Shown piece after piece: positions 1 through 7,838 of a stretch of 39,081 bases of DNA (its first letter is position 1; the number at the start of each line of letters is the position of its first letter). The notes beneath the pieces are model-generated. The model had not been told where the DNA came from. It ran no database searches and worked only from the letters and a program-made list of their open reading frames with translations. Location: NCBI GenBank assembly GCA_020631235.1, contig JAHDHQ010000005.1, positions 1 through 39,081 on the forward strand, given 5' to 3'. The translations under genes and the position numbers were made by a program. Source of the stretch: Saprospiraceae bacterium (GTDB lineage Bacteria; Bacteroidota; Bacteroidia; Chitinophagales; Saprospiraceae).

Positions 1-320
1 GACGCCGACGCCGGCATAAATCCCGGGTCGAGCGAGATACCTAATAATGAGGTGGACGAGGATTGTGATGGAGAAGCGCTTATCATTGATGAGGATGGGG
101 ATGGTTTTAATTCAGATGAAGATTGCGATGATTCTGATGCTGGAGTAAATCCAGGAGCGGAGGAGATACCGAATAATGACGTGGACGAGGATTGTGATGG
201 AGAAGTGCTTATCATTGATGAGGATGGGGATGGGTTTAATTCGGATGAAGATTGCGATGATTCAGATGCCGGAGTAAATCCAGGAGCGGAAGAGATTTGT
301 GATGATTTAGATAATAATTG
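1..320 (+). repeat. 129-bp tandem coding repeats (MopE units)
   Basis: The string GATTGTGATGGAGAA recurs at 61 and 190, a period of 129 bp (43 codons), with a partial unit before it cut by the window edge. Units differ mostly at third codon positions, so selection acts on the protein. Confidence 0.85.
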
Positions 321-798
321 TGATGGAGAAATAGATGAAAACTTAGCAGTTCAAGAGTATTATTTGGATCAAGATGGCGATGGTTTTGGAGATGATGAAA
401 ATGTAATTTCCGATTGTTTGCAACCTGATGGAACGAGTCTAGTTGGAGGGGATTGTGATGATACCAATACAGGAATATATCCAGGAGCAGAAGAGATCCC
501 TAATAACGGAATTGATGAGGATTGTGACGGTATGGATTTGCTTTCTTCCACTCAAAGTTTGTCAGGGGCTTTGATTAGTATTTACCCTAATCCGACAACA
601 GGAATAGTATTTCTACAAATTGAGGGAACCTTAGATTATATCATAAATGTGTATACAATAGAGGGCAAAAAATGCATCAATGTTAAAAACAAACCATCTA
701 TAGACTTATCCGGATTTCCGCATGGAAATTATCTGTTGGAAATCATAGATATAAATAGTGGAGAAAAACTAATTGACCAAATTATAAAAGTGGATTAA
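1..798 (+). CDS. MopE-repeat calcium-binding surface protein with T9SS sorting domain (5' partial)
   Basis: Secreted protein, open from the window edge, so the start and signal peptide lie outside. Seen: two consecutive 43-residue (129-bp) units of the form DEDCDGE.LIIDEDGDGFNSDEDCDD.., then EICDDLDNNCDGEID, a YYLDQDGDGFGDD unit and a last IDEDCDG. These Asp/Cys-rich units match the MopE-like putative metal-binding repeat. The last ~75 residues carry a type A T9SS sorting domain (IYPNPTTG ... NYLLEI...) that directs export and surface attachment or release. Known for the family: Ca-binding linkers in gliding or adhesive Bacteroidota proteins; the actual function of the N-terminal part is unknown here. 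The gene ends only 7 bp from the convergent cytochrome peroxidase gene. A close paralogue lies at the other window edge in opposite orientation. Confidence 0.9.
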   Translation, partial: DADAGINPGSSEIPNNEVDEDCDGEALIIDEDGDGFNSDEDCDDSDAGVNPGAEEIPNNDVDEDCDGEVLIIDEDGDGFNSDEDCDDSDAGVNPGAEEICDDLDNNCDGEIDENLAVQEYYLDQDGDGFGDDENVISDCLQPDGTSLVGGDCDDTNTGIYPGAEEIPNNGIDEDCDGMDLLSSTQSLSGALISIYPNPTTGIVFLQIEGTLDYIINVYTIEGKKCINVKNKPSIDLSGFPHGNYLLEIIDINSGEKLIDQIIKVD

Positions 799-805
799 AA
801 GAAAA

Positions 806-1768
806 TTAATAGGGAAGTTGACTATCTGTTAAAGAGTGTAAAAAATTAACTAGATCTTCTTTTTGTTGATCGCTGAAGTGCAATGGCTCTATCATTAAGG
901 AATCCATATTAATCGGGTCTTGAACAAAATCATATGGATTGCTATAGTAGTCAATCACTTCTTCAAGTGTATTAAACATTCCATTATGCATATATGGTGC
1001 AGTTAAAGCAACATTCCTAAGACTTGGCACTTTGAATTTGCCTAGATCTTCGATGTTTCCACTTGCTTCATATCTCCCTTTATCATTAAGTTTTTGGCCA
1101 TCATACAGTCCTATGTTTTTGAATTCATCCCCAGTAAAAGTGGGACTAAAATGACATTCAAAACATTTAAATTCATCTGATACAAAAAGCTCGAGGCCTC
1201 TTTTTTGAGAAGGAGTCGTAGCGAAAGTATCTATTTCATTCATGTAGTAATCATGAGGAGCATTCCCGGGACTTTCAAGACTCCTAATAAACGTAGCAAT
1301 AGCATTGGAAATATTGAGTGAATCAGGACCTTCGTCATAAATACTATCAAATAAGAGCTTGTACTGAAGATTGTTTTGAATTCTCATGACAGCTTCCGCA
1401 TAAGGAAGGTTCATTTCTAAAGAGTCTTCTATGGGCACAATTACTTGTTCTTCGAGGGTTTTTGCTCTTCCATCATAAAAAAAATAAGGTTGGTACAACA
1501 CATTAATGACCGATGGAGTATTTCGCCGACTCAAATGGCCATTTACACCTGTAGAAAAAGTACTGGAGTCTGCAAAGGCAAAGGCTGGTTTATGGCAACT
1601 TGCGCAAGAAATGGAATAATCAGAAGAAAGAATAGGATCAAAGAAAAGCTTTCTTCCTAAGTCGACTTTGTCTGTTATCTCATTCGAATTAGAAGTTAGC
1701 CTAATTGAGTTTTCTATAAAATACCCAAAAACAAAGATTATCGCACCTATGGAAAAAAACTGTTTCAC
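806..1768 (-). CDS. Di-heme cytochrome c peroxidase (MauG/CcpA family)
   Basis: Predicted periplasmic peroxidase that reduces hydrogen peroxide with electrons from small cytochromes, or a MauG-like di-heme oxidase. Seen: an N-terminal hydrophobic segment (residues 4-17), two heme-binding motifs CASCH (C55, C58, H59) and CFECH (C202, C205, H206), and the APYMHNGMF stretch (M260) typical of the distal/axial methionine region of this family. Length of 320 aa is typical. The start is GTG at 1768; no ATG close by gives a better export signal. Convergent with the MopE gene. There is no obvious operon partner, so the physiological electron donor cannot be told. Confidence 0.9.
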   Translation of the reverse strand: MKQFFSIGAIIFVFGYFIENSIRLTSNSNEITDKVDLGRKLFFDPILSSDYSISCASCHKPAFAFADSSTFSTGVNGHLSRRNTPSVINVLYQPYFFYDGRAKTLEEQVIVPIEDSLEMNLPYAEAVMRIQNNLQYKLLFDSIYDEGPDSLNISNAIATFIRSLESPGNAPHDYYMNEIDTFATTPSQKRGLELFVSDEFKCFECHFSPTFTGDEFKNIGLYDGQKLNDKGRYEASGNIEDLGKFKVPSLRNVALTAPYMHNGMFNTLEEVIDYYSNPYDFVQDPINMDSLMIEPLHFSDQQKEDLVNFLHSLTDSQLPY

Positions 1769-1996
1769 TAACTATTGATCTAATTTGTATTTACCAATGT
1801 CGCAAAATTAATAGAAATCCCGTTAAAAGGTAAGGTTGTTTGAAGTTGCCAAGGCTGTGTGTGTTTTTAATTTTAGAAGTCTAATCGACCATATCCAAAC
1901 TTAAATTCGATGGGTCTTCTTAGCTTTTTCATCAGTTATATTGATACTGTGGCACTTTTTCAATGTAGTTCTTAAAGATAGAAATGTATTTTTTCC
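1769..1996. other. Intergenic stretch upstream of the peroxidase
   Basis: About 230 bp between the divergently placed peroxidase start and the terminator/tRNA remnant. I see no coding frame, RNA gene or repeat that I can support. It presumably contains the peroxidase promoter. Confidence 0.4.
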
Positions 1997-2024
1997 ATAA
2001 AAAAAGCATCCAAAAAGATGCTTT
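1997..2024 (-). terminator. Rho-independent terminator next to tRNA 3'-end remnant
   Basis: An 8-bp stem (AAAGCATC / GATGCTTT, 2003-2010 with 2017-2024) and a 6-nt loop are followed on the minus strand by a T run. It directly follows the tRNA-like remnant on the minus strand, as a tRNA terminator would. Confidence 0.7.
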
Positions 2025-2038
2025 GTACTGATGGGGGG
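2021..2038 (-). repeat. Displaced tRNA-Leu 3'-end remnant (candidate att site)
   Basis: The 18 bp CTTTGTACTGATGGGGGG match 5545-5562, the 3' end of the tRNA-Leu gene plus 5 bp beyond it, with one mismatch (T for C at 2029). Only the acceptor 3' strand, discriminator base and the edge of the T arm are present; beyond 2038 the similarity stops. On the minus strand it is followed by its own terminator. A 3'-end fragment like this is what is left when an element integrates into a tRNA gene and supplies a replacement 3' end. Integration is inferred. Confidence 0.55.
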
Positions 2039-2166
2039 TACGTTCTGTATATTGATTATTAGGAGTTTATGAATTTATTGGGACGTTAATGGTATGATTG
2101 CTAGAATTTTACTAATTATTCATACATTTCTATTTTTAATCGAAAATTGATGGTATAAGTTTGATA

Positions 2167-3405
2167 ATGAAAACCAAGTACAATTTACTTTATTCTTTAC
2201 TATCCGATAGAATTATTATTCTTGGTCACTAAGATTTATTAATACGAAGTAGAATTGGAGTAAAAGATCATCACAAAAATGAATTTCTAGGAGGAAATAC
2301 TTAGGCGCAAAATCTTTCAATCGAAGACTTGCTACTATCTAAATTTTATGCTGCCCCTAGTAGCAATTCAAATTATTTCCCTTGAAATCCTATACCAGGA
2401 AATGGTTTATGGTTTACACCAGAAAGTGATAGCTCACCACCATCAACTAGTTGTGTGCCACCTATTCAAGGTTTTCAAAATTCCTTTGATTCAGAAAGCG
2501 AACTTTGTGACTATGTTTCTGATGTTGTTTCAAATCTAGACTCCCTTACCACACCTGATAAAGTTCGAATCATTCAATTAGTGAAAAGTCAACTCTTGAG
2601 TAATAAATCAACTAGTATTCCTAATTGTCTTCAATCTTTGTTGAATGATCCAAGGCTCTGTGGACTATTGCAAATAGCTCATATCTATAGCTCTATTTCA
2701 AATAATCATTCTGTTTTAAATAGTTCACATTTTATGTTAATTGATAGTCTAAATGCTATGGATGTTCGAGTCCAGGATTCAACATCTCTTGATACTGTAA
2801 ATCGACAGCTAATATTAAATGATTGGTTTAATCCTTTCAATGAAATATTAACTTCGATTGATAGTTCATTATTAACTCAGGACAGTCTTTTAAAAGAAAT
2901 AAATTGTTTGGATAATGAAAAGCTCGTTTGGAAGTAAATTATGGCATTGTACATAAAAAACAGAATGGGTATAACATTAACTGCGGGTGATATCGCGGTA
3001 ATTCATGATGCTACGCTATTTTGCCCATCATATTATGGTGAACCAATTCACATTGCCCAATATTTGGAAAGTGCAATGTTTGAAAACAGGATTACTAGAA
3101 ACGAAGATTGTGGAACTCAACTTCCACCCAGAGAAAACGAGAAAATGTTAACTACTAGCATTGCTGTAAAACTGTTTCCAAATCCAAATACTGGCCAATT
3201 TACTCTTAAGAATGAATCAAACCACACTATATTGAGTTTAAATATTTATAATAATGCTGGTGAAAAAATGTTAATGAAACAACTTAATTTAGCCAAGGGA
3301 TCATCGACTAATATAAATGAAGAGTTGATGGAAGGTATGTACATGATAAGACTTCGGTTGTATAATGATGAAATCATAACTAAAAAATTGATCATAATAA
3401 AATAG
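2167..3405 (+). pseudogene. Decayed T9SS-secreted protein gene
   Basis: A single reading frame runs from ATG at 2167 (a short hydrophobic start, MKTKYNLLYSLLS) to a complete type A T9SS sorting domain (LFPNPNTGQF ... KKLIIIK) at 3405, but it is interrupted by four in-frame stops: TAA 2230, TAG 2302, TGA 2383 and TAA 2935. Between them the frame keeps protein-like sequence: AQNLSIEDLLLSKFYAAP, then a Cys-containing segment from 2455, and after the last stop a segment ending ATLFCPSYYGEPIHIAQYL. That segment resembles the IA..CP..GG.AVY.AR.L block found in many large secreted Bacteroidota proteins. No frameshift is needed. The two longest open pieces (2386-2937 and 2941-3405) could be mistaken for separate genes. 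Similar pieces in intact homologues would confirm decay. Function of the ancestor is unknown. Confidence 0.65.
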
Positions 3406-3418
3406 CAACCAAAGATTT

Positions 3419-4918
3419 ATGAGGATAACATCAATAATTTTACTAAGCATTTTATGTTTTACTAATGTATCATCACAAAATAAAAGAGACTATATCTGGA
3501 TCACCGGTAACAATTCTACCGGTGATGCTGGTATTGAAGGGATAGAGTTTAATTTCAATGATGAAAGTTTTAAAGTAAATACACCTCAAATAAGTTATGA
3601 TTATACTTCTAACAATGCGAGCATTTGTGATAAGGAAGGTAATTTGTTGTTTTACTCGAATGGCTGTTCAGTTTCAAATCGAGAACATGAAGTAATGCCT
3701 AATGGGAATGGTATTAATGTAGGAACTTTCTTTGAATTATTTTGGGAAGGAAATTGTAACAATGGTTATCCAGGATTACATGATATTATAGCTTTGCCTG
3801 ATCCTGGAAATGAAGAAGGCTACTATTTAATTACCAAGCCAATAACCGTTGAAAATGACTTTGAAACTCTTGTAAATACTATACAATATTCTTATATCGA
3901 AATGACCCTTGATGGAGGCTTAGGAGATGTGACATTGAAAAATGAAGTTGTATACGAAGAGGGTGAAATTCTTTCTTCTTTTCTTACTTCAGTCCAACAT
4001 GAAAATGGAATTGATTGGTGGATTTTACAAGCTATGTTTGAGGATAATCAATACTTGCTATTCAAACTTGATTCGACTGGTATTCACCTAGAGAGCACAC
4101 AAGAAATTGGAGATAAATATTTTTGGAATGCAAGTGCTGCTGGAAGTATGAAATTTTCTCCTGATGGTACTCAGCTCGCTTCTTACAATAGCTATGATCA
4201 ATTATTCTTATTTGATTTTGATAGGAATACTGGAATGTTGTCCAATTATCAATATGTAGATGTTAAAGTAAGGGAAGGATTTACAGATATTGAATACTCA
4301 GCGAGTGGTCAATTTTTATATATAACTGCGATTGATTCCCTTTGGCAAGTGGATTTATTTTCTGATTCGATAGAACAAAGTGTAGAACTTATAGATGTTT
4401 GGAATGGAGTACAAGATCCATTTAATACAGATTTTATTTTGATGCAACGAGGACCTGATTGCAAAATTTACATGTGCAGTACCAGCGGCGTGAAATCCTA
4501 TCTTGTCATCAATCAACCAGACTTAAAAGGATCAGATTGTGATTTTGTACAACAAGGAATCAAATTGCCTTACTGGACCAGTTCTGGCAATATGCCAAAT
4601 TTTCCCAATTTTAGGATTGATGAAGAAGATGTTTGTGATCCATCGATTCCTTTCATTTCTAGCTTCTCATTCGAAATTATACCAGAATTAAAAGTGTTTC
4701 CAAATCCAGTTCAGGATTTCTTGACGGTTCAGTTTCCAGATTTAGTTTCTGGCAGCTTAGAAGTTAGGAATACATCAGGTTCCTTAATAATTAAGCAAGA
4801 TGTTTCGGCTTTAAAAGAAATCAACTTAGACATTTCATCTTTGGAGATAGGAATGTACTTTATTCAGGCTTCTGGATTAAATAAGGCCAGGTATCATGCT
4901 AAGTTTTTAAAAATGTAA
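3419..4918 (+). CDS. Secreted beta-propeller-like protein with T9SS sorting domain
   Basis: 499-aa exported protein of unknown role. Seen: a signal peptide (residues 1-19, cut before QNKRD), an N-terminal block with NNASICDKEGNLLFYSNG that recurs in Bacteroidota T9SS proteins, then WD40/PD40-like blades such as MKFSPDGTQLASY (244-256) followed by LFLFDFDRNTGML and a second blade with SASGQFLYIT. Residues ~425-499 are a type A sorting domain (VFPNPVQDFLTVQF ... GMYFIQ). It starts 13 bp after the decayed gene, so the two may once have been co-transcribed. It lies inside the interval bounded by the tRNA 3'-end repeats. Likely a cell-surface or released protein; ligand unknown. Confidence 0.85.
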   Translation: MRITSIILLSILCFTNVSSQNKRDYIWITGNNSTGDAGIEGIEFNFNDESFKVNTPQISYDYTSNNASICDKEGNLLFYSNGCSVSNREHEVMPNGNGINVGTFFELFWEGNCNNGYPGLHDIIALPDPGNEEGYYLITKPITVENDFETLVNTIQYSYIEMTLDGGLGDVTLKNEVVYEEGEILSSFLTSVQHENGIDWWILQAMFEDNQYLLFKLDSTGIHLESTQEIGDKYFWNASAAGSMKFSPDGTQLASYNSYDQLFLFDFDRNTGMLSNYQYVDVKVREGFTDIEYSASGQFLYITAIDSLWQVDLFSDSIEQSVELIDVWNGVQDPFNTDFILMQRGPDCKIYMCSTSGVKSYLVINQPDLKGSDCDFVQQGIKLPYWTSSGNMPNFPNFRIDEEDVCDPSIPFISSFSFEIIPELKVFPNPVQDFLTVQFPDLVSGSLEVRNTSGSLIIKQDVSALKEINLDISSLEIGMYFIQASGLNKARYHAKFLKM

Positions 4919-5469
4919 GATATGATATCTAAGATTAGATAATTGATAAGATTAGTTCTTTTGAAAGTTATTTTCTTTTGAAATCAATTCTATTTTCCAA
5001 AATAAATTCAATTTCTGCATTCGGAAGGTGATTATAATATTATTAGACTTCATTATTGTGCTAATCAGTTTTTCATCTAAAAGAAAGTCTAAAAATTTTT
5101 CGTATAAATAAATTAATTTCCTAATTCCTGCCTTCTTTTTTTTGATAAACTCTTGGAAGTATCAAAAAACAGATTCCATTTTATCAGTGGAGTTAAGATT
5201 GTATTTCTGGTTCATCAGTTCATGGTGCCCCTGTGTTCTGATCTGATCTGCCTTTTCTTTCTTATACGATCGGTCCTTATCATTTTTAGCAGTGATAATA
5301 TTAATTGACTTTTTTTTTACTCCATTTTCGGATATGCATAGCTATGCATTTTTGCTTGAGTTTTTAACGTTTTCCAAACTAGTTTAACCGATGGCGTAAC
5401 TGGGTATTTTTACCTAAGTCACAAACGAAGGGACAATGATAGGCCAAAATAAAGGTAAAAATAAGCTAT
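4919..5469. other. Non-coding stretch with one short open fragment
   Basis: About 550 AT-rich bp. I see no convincing gene. On the minus strand a 48-codon open stretch at 5162-5308 (reading ...KKEKADQIRTQGHHELM...) looks protein-like but has no suitable start, and an upstream stop next to a run of nine A; it may be the tail of a decayed gene. No promoter or RNA gene is supported apart from the tRNA terminator that follows. Confidence 0.4.
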
Positions 5470-5500
5470 AAAAAAGCTAATCAGTTTTAAATGATTAGCT
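5469..5500 (-). terminator. Rho-independent terminator of tRNA-Leu
   Basis: Inverted repeat AGCTAATCA (5475-5483) / TGATTAGCT (5492-5500) with an 8-nt loop, followed on the minus strand by a T run (5470-5474). It lies about 50 bp downstream of the tRNA 3' end. Confidence 0.75.
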
Positions 5501-5549
5501 TAAATGTTTGATTTGCAGTGAGTTTGTTTGGCTTTTATTGCCCACTTTG

Positions 5550-5631
5550 TACCGATGGGGGGAATCGAACCCCCACTTCCGAAGAAACTGGATTTTGAAT
5601 CCAGCGCGTCTACCAATTCCGCCACATCGGT
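5550..5631 (-). tRNA. tRNA-Leu (anticodon CAA)
   Basis: On the minus strand the 7-bp acceptor stem ACCGATG/CATCGGT closes a class II tRNA. The anticodon arm CTGGA-TTCAAAA-TCCAG gives anticodon CAA (reads UUG). A T arm with GGTTCGATTCC and a short variable arm are present. The discriminator is A at 5550 and CCA is not encoded, as usual in this phylum. A plus-strand open frame (5528-5722) through this gene is an artefact. Confidence 0.95.
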
Positions 5632-5772
5632 GTTAGAACTACTATGTGTTTTCTCCATTTCTGAAGGGACAGCAAATCTATTTAATCTTTCTGTTATATC
5701 AAAAGAATATCTCAGTCTTTAAAATATTCCGTTTCGAGCAGTGCTAAAAATTATTTTAAAAAAAACTTTACC

Positions 5773-5813
5773 TTTTGCAACAAATTGAATAATAGCTGCA
5801 CCATTATATTATA
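5773..5813 (+). promoter_or_regulatory. Candidate ECF-sigma promoter A (upstream of the sigma gene)
   Basis: Two blocks, TTTTGCAACAAA (5773-5784) and TGCACCATTATATTATA (5797-5813), are separated by 12 bp. Both blocks recur exactly, with the same spacing, at 7728-7768 before the GIN-domain lipoprotein gene, while the spacers differ. The layout fits -35 and -10 elements of an ECF promoter, so autoregulation of the sigma factor is inferred. Only 10 bp separate the motif from the GTG start, so the transcript would have a very short leader. Confidence 0.7.
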
Positions 5814-5823
5814 ATGCAAACTT

Positions 5824-6369
5824 GTGAAGCAAACTGATTCAAACAAAAAACTAATTAGGCAATGTATCCGTGGGCAAAGGAATGCACAAAACCTGTTGTA
5901 TAATCAACACAAAGTTTTTTTGTTTGGTATTTGCATGCGATACGCTAAAGACCGAGCTGAAGCTCAAGACATTTTGCAAGAAGGATTCTATAAAATACTC
6001 AAGGACTTAAAACAATATAACCAAGTTGGTCCTCTACAAGCTTGGATGAGAAAAGTGATGGTGAATACCGCACTCATGTATATACGTAAATATAGAAAAG
6101 TAAACTATGTTGAGTGGGAAGATTTTACCCACCAAAAGGTGAAAGGAAGTGATATCTCTTTGATGTCAGAAGACCGATCTAAAGCGATCATACATCTTAT
6201 CAGAAATCTCCCTTCATCTTATCAAACAGTATTTAATTTAAGAGCAATCGAAGGATACTCCTTTAAAGAAATCGCTCAAATGCTTGAGGCCAACGAAGCG
6301 ACCTTGAGATCCCATTATTTAAGAGCAAGAACTGCACTGCAAGAGATGCTTAAAAAAGAACTATACTAA
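5824..6369 (+). CDS. RNA polymerase ECF-type sigma-70 factor
   Basis: 181-aa alternative sigma factor. Region 2 is at residues ~20-90 (LLYNQHKVFLFGICMRYAKD, EAQDILQEGFYKILKDL) and region 4 at ~125-178 (IRNLPSSYQTVFNLRAIEG, FKEIAQMLEANEATLRSHYL) with the helix-turn-helix that reads the -35 element. Length is usual for ECF factors of Bacteroidota. The start is GTG at 5824; the ATG at 5814 is out of frame and opens only a 7-codon reading frame. The next gene starts 1 bp after the stop, so the pair is co-transcribed. The bipartite motif just upstream and its copy before the gene at 7839 suggest that this sigma controls itself and that lipoprotein. Confidence 0.93.
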   Translation: MKQTDSNKKLIRQCIRGQRNAQNLLYNQHKVFLFGICMRYAKDRAEAQDILQEGFYKILKDLKQYNQVGPLQAWMRKVMVNTALMYIRKYRKVNYVEWEDFTHQKVKGSDISLMSEDRSKAIIHLIRNLPSSYQTVFNLRAIEGYSFKEIAQMLEANEATLRSHYLRARTALQEMLKKELY

Positions 6370-6370
6370 C

Positions 6371-7717
6371 ATGGAAGATAATAACAAACGACTCGAACAA
6401 TTCTTTCAGCAATCCATGGATCGCTTCAACGAATCACCAGATGATCTAGTTTGGGATAACATTGCTGATCGCTTAGATGATGATGCTCCATGGTACCTTC
6501 TACTTTGGCGTAACTATAAGCATTGGTTGCCCTTATTGCTTGCCCTAATGTTATTAGGAACCTATTGGATGTTTCAAAAGGACAACTCAAATGGTTTCAA
6601 CATTGAACAACAAAACAAGTATATGAGCCAGCTTACAGTTAAGAACGACCAATTAGAAGAAAAACTCAAGACTTTTACTAGCGAAATTGACCAATATAAA
6701 AATCAACTGGCAACATTAAAGAGCCAATTACATGAACAAGCTCAAACTGGGGAAAATGAGAATGTGAAAAATAAATATTCGAAGAAAGCACCAAGCACTG
6801 ATGACAAAATCTATACTCTTATTCGAGCAAATAAAACATTAAAACAAGAACTGGCAAACATGCAGTCTAAAATGGAAAACTTACAGTCTGCTTTAAACAT
6901 ATGCACTACTAATTACCATTCGTTGGTTAAGGCTAAAGACACTCAAACCATTGAGCAAGAAGTACAGAAAGTAAATAGTGCAGGCCTAAGTCTGATCCCA
7001 TATTTCCCTTGGAAAAAAACATTAAACAAAGATTTCAAACTACCAGAAAAAGATGCCCACCAGAGCATGGTGTTTACTCCTAAATCTTCCATAACAAAAA
7101 AAGGTGCGAAGCCTAAAAGGTATAGATTGGGTCCAAGTGCAAGACTATTCAATACTTATGTACAGAATAGTGCACAAGTCAACCCAGGCAGAAGTTGGGG
7201 GCTAAAGCAAGAATACAAATTAAATCATCGTTTTTCACTAAGTCATATGCTTCATTACAATGAGCAAGAATACACCATTAGTAATGCTAATAACAATCCT
7301 TTATCTGCGGATGTTTTAGAGCGAATCCCAGGAGGCATAGAGCGAGAAAATACCAGTGTAAGCCAAGTGGATGCGCGTTCAAAGTACTTAGATACTAATT
7401 TAGGTATTAAATGGAACCTTACACCGAACAAAAAGGACTTTAATTGGTATATAAACCCATCGATAGTTTGGCAATTATATCTACCACAAGAGTTCCAGTT
7501 TAGCATTGCTCAAGCAGATGACATTATCGTAACCGAAAACAGATATTTAGGCTCGTTAGGATCCGCTAATATAGAATTAGGGACCGAAAAAAGACTAGCT
7601 AATAATCTTAGATTGGTAGTTAATGCCTACTATGAACAAAGCTTTATACCCGTAGGTTTTGACTATCAATATTTAAGCATCGCTGGAATCGGAACAAAGT
7701 TGATGTTCGGCCAATAA
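6371..7717 (+). CDS. Putative anti-sigma/outer-membrane barrel protein of the ECF pair
   Basis: 448-aa protein, co-transcribed with the sigma gene. Seen: a short N-terminal, presumably cytoplasmic domain (FNESPDDLVWDNIADRL, residues 19-35), one membrane helix (~50-67), a long coiled-coil-forming segment (~80-205, rich in Q/E/K/L heptads) and a C-terminal part (~245-448) with alternating beta strands and aromatic residues like an 8-stranded outer-membrane barrel (ends IGTKLMFGQ). It lacks the HxxxCxxC of zinc anti-sigma factors. By position and architecture it is inferred to hold the sigma factor inactive and respond to an envelope or surface signal. A protein of the same build follows the second sigma gene (34273-35709). 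Confidence 0.7.
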   Translation: MEDNNKRLEQFFQQSMDRFNESPDDLVWDNIADRLDDDAPWYLLLWRNYKHWLPLLLALMLLGTYWMFQKDNSNGFNIEQQNKYMSQLTVKNDQLEEKLKTFTSEIDQYKNQLATLKSQLHEQAQTGENENVKNKYSKKAPSTDDKIYTLIRANKTLKQELANMQSKMENLQSALNICTTNYHSLVKAKDTQTIEQEVQKVNSAGLSLIPYFPWKKTLNKDFKLPEKDAHQSMVFTPKSSITKKGAKPKRYRLGPSARLFNTYVQNSAQVNPGRSWGLKQEYKLNHRFSLSHMLHYNEQEYTISNANNNPLSADVLERIPGGIERENTSVSQVDARSKYLDTNLGIKWNLTPNKKDFNWYINPSIVWQLYLPQEFQFSIAQADDIIVTENRYLGSLGSANIELGTEKRLANNLRLVVNAYYEQSFIPVGFDYQYLSIAGIGTKLMFGQ

Positions 7718-7727
7718 AAAAAGAAAT

Positions 7728-7768
7728 TTTTGCAACAAAACACAAATGGATTGCACCATTATATTATA
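7728..7768 (+). promoter_or_regulatory. Candidate ECF-sigma promoter B (upstream of GIN-domain lipoprotein)
   Basis: TTTTGCAACAAA (7728-7739) and TGCACCATTATATTATA (7752-7768) with a 12-bp spacer, the same as site A at 5773-5813. It leaves a leader of roughly 65 bp before the ATG at 7839. Confidence 0.7.
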
Positions 7769-7838
7769 GAGTACTACTTTAAAAACATGCATGGATTTTT
7801 AAGTAATCTTTAATTCTTAAACATTCAAAAAAAATACA

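Noticed and set aside
1-320. CRISPR-like regular spacing at both window ends
   Set aside because: The 129-bp period is in frame, translates to MopE units and has no unique spacers.
2348-2539. 63-codon frame at the start of the decayed gene
   Set aside because: It is in another frame than the protein-like sequence that joins to the sorting domain, and its Leu/His-rich product looks random.
2021-5562. Prophage or integrative conjugative element
   Set aside because: No integrase, relaxase or phage gene lies in or near the interval; only the repeat of the tRNA end supports past integration.
5528-5722. 64-codon open frame across the tRNA region
   Set aside because: It reads the antisense of tRNA-Leu; such frames are common artefacts.
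6371-7717. Zinc-binding anti-sigma factor (ZAS) or FecR
   Set aside because: No HxxxCxxC motif and no FecR domain; only position and a short N-terminal domain support an anti-sigma role.
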